From Aromatoleum petrolei (GTDB lineage Bacteria > Pseudomonadota > Gammaproteobacteria > Burkholderiales > Rhodocyclaceae): 64,000 nt of DNA. The stretch spans positions 186,001-250,000 of the forward strand of contig NZ_CP059560.1 in the NCBI RefSeq assembly GCF_017894385.1, given 5' to 3'. Both the position numbers and the translations under genes were made by a program. The first letter of the stretch is position 1. Every line of letters starts with the position of its first letter. Of this stretch, positions 61,589 to 64,000 are shown one piece after another. The notes under the pieces are model-generated. The model had not been told where the DNA came from and did not search any database. It saw only the letters and a list, made by a program, of their open reading frames with translations.

Positions 61589-61623
61589 GTTCCGTGGGTA
61601 ATCCCTTGTTTCACCTATGGAAC
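61589..61623. promoter_or_regulatory. paired palindromes, probable IclR operator of the cupin operon
   Basis: GTTTCACCTATGGAAC (61608-61623) is one base from the 61321 palindrome. A half-site GTTCC begins at 61589, again 19 bp away and on the side away from the gene. The pair is thus a mirror image of 61321-61355. The rest of 61261-61765 holds no gene I can support. Confidence 0.55.
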
Positions 61624-61765
61624 ATCTGGCGTACTGACGCACGCACCGCGTTTGCGGCACCGCCGATTTTTCCTTTTCGACACCGAGACCGGAGCGCCCC
61701 CGGCGGGCGGCGTGGCGAGGTCGAAAAGAACGAGCGCAAGACGAAGCCAAACCCGAGGAGGAAGC

Positions 61766-62311
61766 ATGAACGACCACATCGCAAGCCTGACCGAAGAAGC
61801 CAGCCGGACCCTGCAGCGTCCGAACGGCGCGTCATTCGAGGACTGGATGAATTCCCGCTGCGTGCTGCGCTCGACGCGCAGCTACGACTGGAACGCGCTG
61901 AAGTTCCAGACCGAGGTCGATCCCACCTATGCGCGCGCGCAGATGCGCTACGTCGGCACCGGTGGCACCGGCGTGCATTCCGATGGCAACGTCGTACCGG
62001 CCGTGCATTTCACCTTTTCGACGATGAAGATCCCGGTCGGCCACACGGGCCCGCTACACCTGCACACGGACACCGAGGAGATCTTCTTCGTGCTGCGCGG
62101 CAAGGTGAAGGTGTTCTGCGAGTCGCCCGAGGGGGAGAGGTGGGAGGCGGTGGTCGGCGAGCGCGACTTGATCTCGGTACCGCCCGGCGTCTATCGCGGC
62201 GAACAGAACGTCGGCGACGAGGAGGCGCTGATGTGTGTCATGCTGGGTTCGCCGAGACCGGTTACGCCGACCTACAAGCCGGACGACCCGCTCGCCGCAA
62301 TCAAGCGCTGA
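61766..62311 (+). CDS. cupin-domain protein
   Basis: A 181-residue single cupin. Metal motif 1 is in GPLHLHTDTEEIFFVLRGKVKVF, where two His and a Glu can bind metal, and motif 2 is in PPGVYRGEQNVG. No signal peptide. GAGGAGG precedes the ATG. It is divergent from the large catabolic operon and shares the candidate IclR sites, so it may be a dioxygenase, isomerase or sensor in the same pathway. Confidence 0.87.
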   Translation: MNDHIASLTEEASRTLQRPNGASFEDWMNSRCVLRSTRSYDWNALKFQTEVDPTYARAQMRYVGTGGTGVHSDGNVVPAVHFTFSTMKIPVGHTGPLHLHTDTEEIFFVLRGKVKVFCESPEGERWEAVVGERDLISVPPGVYRGEQNVGDEEALMCVMLGSPRPVTPTYKPDDPLAAIKR

Positions 62312-62382
62312 GCGGATCCTGAGCGCGCCGGTCGGCCGAGCGGCGATTCGCGGCACGATTTAGATCGCATCGGAGGTAGAGC

Positions 62383-62928
62383 ATGTCCATCGATTCCTTT
62401 CGTGGCATCACGCCCACGCTCGCCGAGGGTATCTTCATCCACGACTCCGCCCAGGTGATCGGCGACGTGCGCCTGGGTCGCGACGTCTCGATCTGGTGCA
62501 ATACGGTACTGCGCGGCGACGTCAACAGCATCATCGTCGGCGCCTGCAGCAACGTGCAGGACCTCACCATGTGCCACGTGTCGCACCGAAACGCGGCCAA
62601 GCCGGACGGCTCGCCGCTCATCATCGGCAGCCACGTCACGATCGGCCATTCGGTGATCCTGCACGGCTGCACGATCGGCGACGCCTGTTTGATCGGCATG
62701 GGCTCGATCGTCATGGACGACGCCGTGATCGGCCCCGAAGTCATCCTCGGCGCCGGCAGCCTGGTGTCGCCAGGAAAGCGCCTCGAAAGCGGCCACCTCT
62801 ACGTCGGTCGGCCGGCCGTGCCGGTGCGCCCGCTCACTCCGGAGGAGCGCGTCTTCCTGCGCTACTCGGCCGAGCACTACGTCCGCCTGAAGAACGACTA
62901 CCTCGCGCAGCTCCCCCGCGCGCGCTGA
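62383..62928 (+). CDS. gamma-carbonic-anhydrase-like hexapeptide protein (YrdA/PaaY type)
   Basis: A 181-residue left-handed beta-helix protein with hexapeptide repeats (VIGDVRLGRDVSIWCNTVLRGDV, quoted in part). The zinc His ligands are in MCHVSH and IGHSVILHGC, so the metal site is intact. PaaY of phenylacetate catabolism is a related thioesterase, and carbonic anhydrase activity is the alternative. It follows the cupin gene by 71 bp in the same direction. Confidence 0.9.
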   Translation: MSIDSFRGITPTLAEGIFIHDSAQVIGDVRLGRDVSIWCNTVLRGDVNSIIVGACSNVQDLTMCHVSHRNAAKPDGSPLIIGSHVTIGHSVILHGCTIGDACLIGMGSIVMDDAVIGPEVILGAGSLVSPGKRLESGHLYVGRPAVPVRPLTPEERVFLRYSAEHYVRLKNDYLAQLPRAR

Positions 62929-63153
62929 ACCTTTCCCGCCCCCCGGCACCTCCCGGGGCGCAACGCAAGTGAACTGCGTCACTTCGGCGCAGTGCACCAC
63001 GTCATCGGCCCCCGCCACCCCACACCCCTAACCTGTGCTCGCACCCTGCGGCCCGAGCGGCCGCGCGGTGTCCGCCAGAAATCCGCGCAGCCCCCGACGG
63101 CGCCACTCTCACAACGCACCGCCGGCCCCTGCGTCACCGTGTGGAGGTGCCCC

Positions 63154-64000
63154 ATGAGATGCCGAAAGAACGTCCGCAAACTGATCGAGGCTCACAATGC
63201 CGCGGCGGACAAATCGAACACCGAGCTCGCCCGCTTCCGCGACGCCGTCGTCGCCCTGGGGGCCGCGCCGAGCGCGCTGCCGCCACCCCACGCGCAGGCG
63301 AACCGCTACGACGACTTCGTCTACGTGCACGAGCAATCGATGGCCGGACACCCGGGCGGCGACCCCGGGCCGCATGCCGCGCACCGCGGCCCCTTGTTCT
63401 TCCCGTGGCATCGCGAATTCCTGCGCCAGTTCGAAAATGCGCTGCGCGACGTGTCGGGCGACCCGACGATCTGCCTGCCGTATTGGGACTTCTCGCGCGA
63501 CCAGGCGCCTGCCGACGCGGGCTATCCCTTCATCGACGATCTCCTCGGCGGCGACGGCACGGGCCCCGGCGGTGAGGTGCAATCGGGCCCGTTCGCGTTC
63601 GCCAACGGCTGGACGCTGCACCTCGGCTCGAGCGACCGCCTGCAGCGCGAATTCGGCGCGAGCACACCCTCGCTGCCCACGACCGCCGCGATCACCGGCG
63701 CGCTCGCGGAGACGACCTACGACAGCCCGCCCTTCGACCTCACCGTCGCTGGCGCGGACAGCTTCCGCAACCTCGTCGAAGGCTGGGTCGGCCCGCAGGC
63801 CGGCCCCAACCTGCACAACCGCGTGCACGTGTGGGTCGGCGGCTCGATGCTGCCGGCGACCTCGCCCAACGATCCGGTATTTTTCCTCAACCACGCCAAG
63901 GAAGACGAGCTGTGGGCGGTGTGGACGCAGAAGTACCCAGCCGTGCCGCACTACCTGCCCGACGACGGCTACGCGATCCCGCCCGCGCAGCATCACCTGA
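63154..64000 (+). CDS. tyrosinase-family copper oxidase, 3' end outside the window
   Basis: The first 282 residues of a tyrosinase-like protein; the frame has no stop before the window ends. GGAGG precedes the ATG by six bases. The CuA ligands are His in YVHEQSM, His in HAAHRGP and His in FPWHREF. The CuB ligands are the HxxxH in NLHNRVHVWVGG and His in VFFLNHAKEDELW. There is no obvious signal peptide. Such enzymes oxidise phenols to quinones. It is 225 bp after the carbonic-anhydrase-like gene and may belong to the same transcript. Shadow frames on both strands are ignored. Confidence 0.9.
   Translation, partial: MRCRKNVRKLIEAHNAAADKSNTELARFRDAVVALGAAPSALPPPHAQANRYDDFVYVHEQSMAGHPGGDPGPHAAHRGPLFFPWHREFLRQFENALRDVSGDPTICLPYWDFSRDQAPADAGYPFIDDLLGGDGTGPGGEVQSGPFAFANGWTLHLGSSDRLQREFGASTPSLPTTAAITGALAETTYDSPPFDLTVAGADSFRNLVEGWVGPQAGPNLHNRVHVWVGGSMLPATSPNDPVFFLNHAKEDELWAVWTQKYPAVPHYLPDDGYAIPPAQHHL

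Noticed and set aside
63197..64000. A plus-strand frame rich in Ser, Arg and Thr at the window end
   Set aside because: The true gene is the tyrosinase in another frame from 63154, with copper ligands and a ribosome-binding site.
1..64000. CRISPR arrays, tRNA or rRNA genes, IS elements and attachment sites
   Set aside because: No regularly spaced repeat array, no rRNA-like stretch, no transposase or integrase gene and no flanking inverted repeats were found by reading. tRNA genes were not scanned exhaustively.

Overview
The window is GC-rich, densely coded DNA from a metabolically versatile betaproteobacterium. The gene families (quinohemoprotein amine dehydrogenase, VanA-type Rieske oxygenase, TRAP and SsuABC-like importers, c-di-GMP and sigma-54 regulation) would suit Azoarcus/Aromatoleum/Thauera (Rhodocyclales), but that placement is an inference from gene content, not from a marker gene. 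No rRNA, tRNA, CRISPR array, insertion sequence or phage gene was seen.

Layout. (1) 1-5.9 kb, signalling: the end of an EAL phosphodiesterase, a PAS histidine kinase/FixJ-type regulator pair, and a divergent XylR/DmpR-family sigma-54 activator. A good -24/-12 promoter precedes the kinase gene, with UAS-like repeats further upstream. (2) 5.9-22.4 kb, amine oxidation: a qhp operon (qhpA-D-C-B-F-E, a CcmF-like heme lyase, qhpG, a TorF-type porin) makes and matures quinohemoprotein amine dehydrogenase with its cysteine tryptophylquinone cofactor. A second operon encodes two U32-family proteins resembling UbiU/UbiV and an aldehyde dehydrogenase. An AraC regulator (QhpR-like) follows. The two operons carry the same pair of about 17-bp direct repeats, placed identically against their promoters, so they look like one regulon. 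(3) 22.6-29.8 kb: a soluble winged-helix/TPR regulator divergent from an SDR-cupin-tripartite efflux operon. (4) 29.9-43.1 kb: two operons for uptake and CoA-dependent breakdown of an unknown carboxylic acid (TRAP transporter, CoA transferase, thioesterase; crotonase, SDR, thiolase, OB-fold partner), a GAF-GGDEF-EAL protein, an SDR and two LysR regulators. Three identical-format palindromes (TTGAG-N5-CTCAA) link the two operons and the second LysR gene. (5) 43.3-46.0 kb: a small conserved protein, and a TetR regulator divergent from a GT1 glycosyltransferase. (6) 46.0-61.3 kb: sixteen genes on the minus strand forming one apparent catabolic operon: outer-membrane channel, ABC importer, hydrolase, IclR regulator, two SDRs, ThDP enzyme, aspartate-dehydrogenase-like protein, aldehyde dehydrogenase, extradiol-type dioxygenase, small HTH-like protein, Rieske oxygenase, reductase and an FRG-domain protein. 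(7) 61.8-64 kb, plus strand: cupin, gamma-carbonic-anhydrase-like protein and a tyrosinase cut off by the window end. Paired palindromes of the form GTTYC-N6-GRAAC, probably for the IclR protein, lie at both ends of the intergenic region between parts 6 and 7.

The most interesting candidates for undescribed biology are the extended amine-dehydrogenase regulon (UbiU/V-like pair and dedicated heme lyase) and the sixteen-gene catabolic operon whose substrate cannot be read from the sequence.
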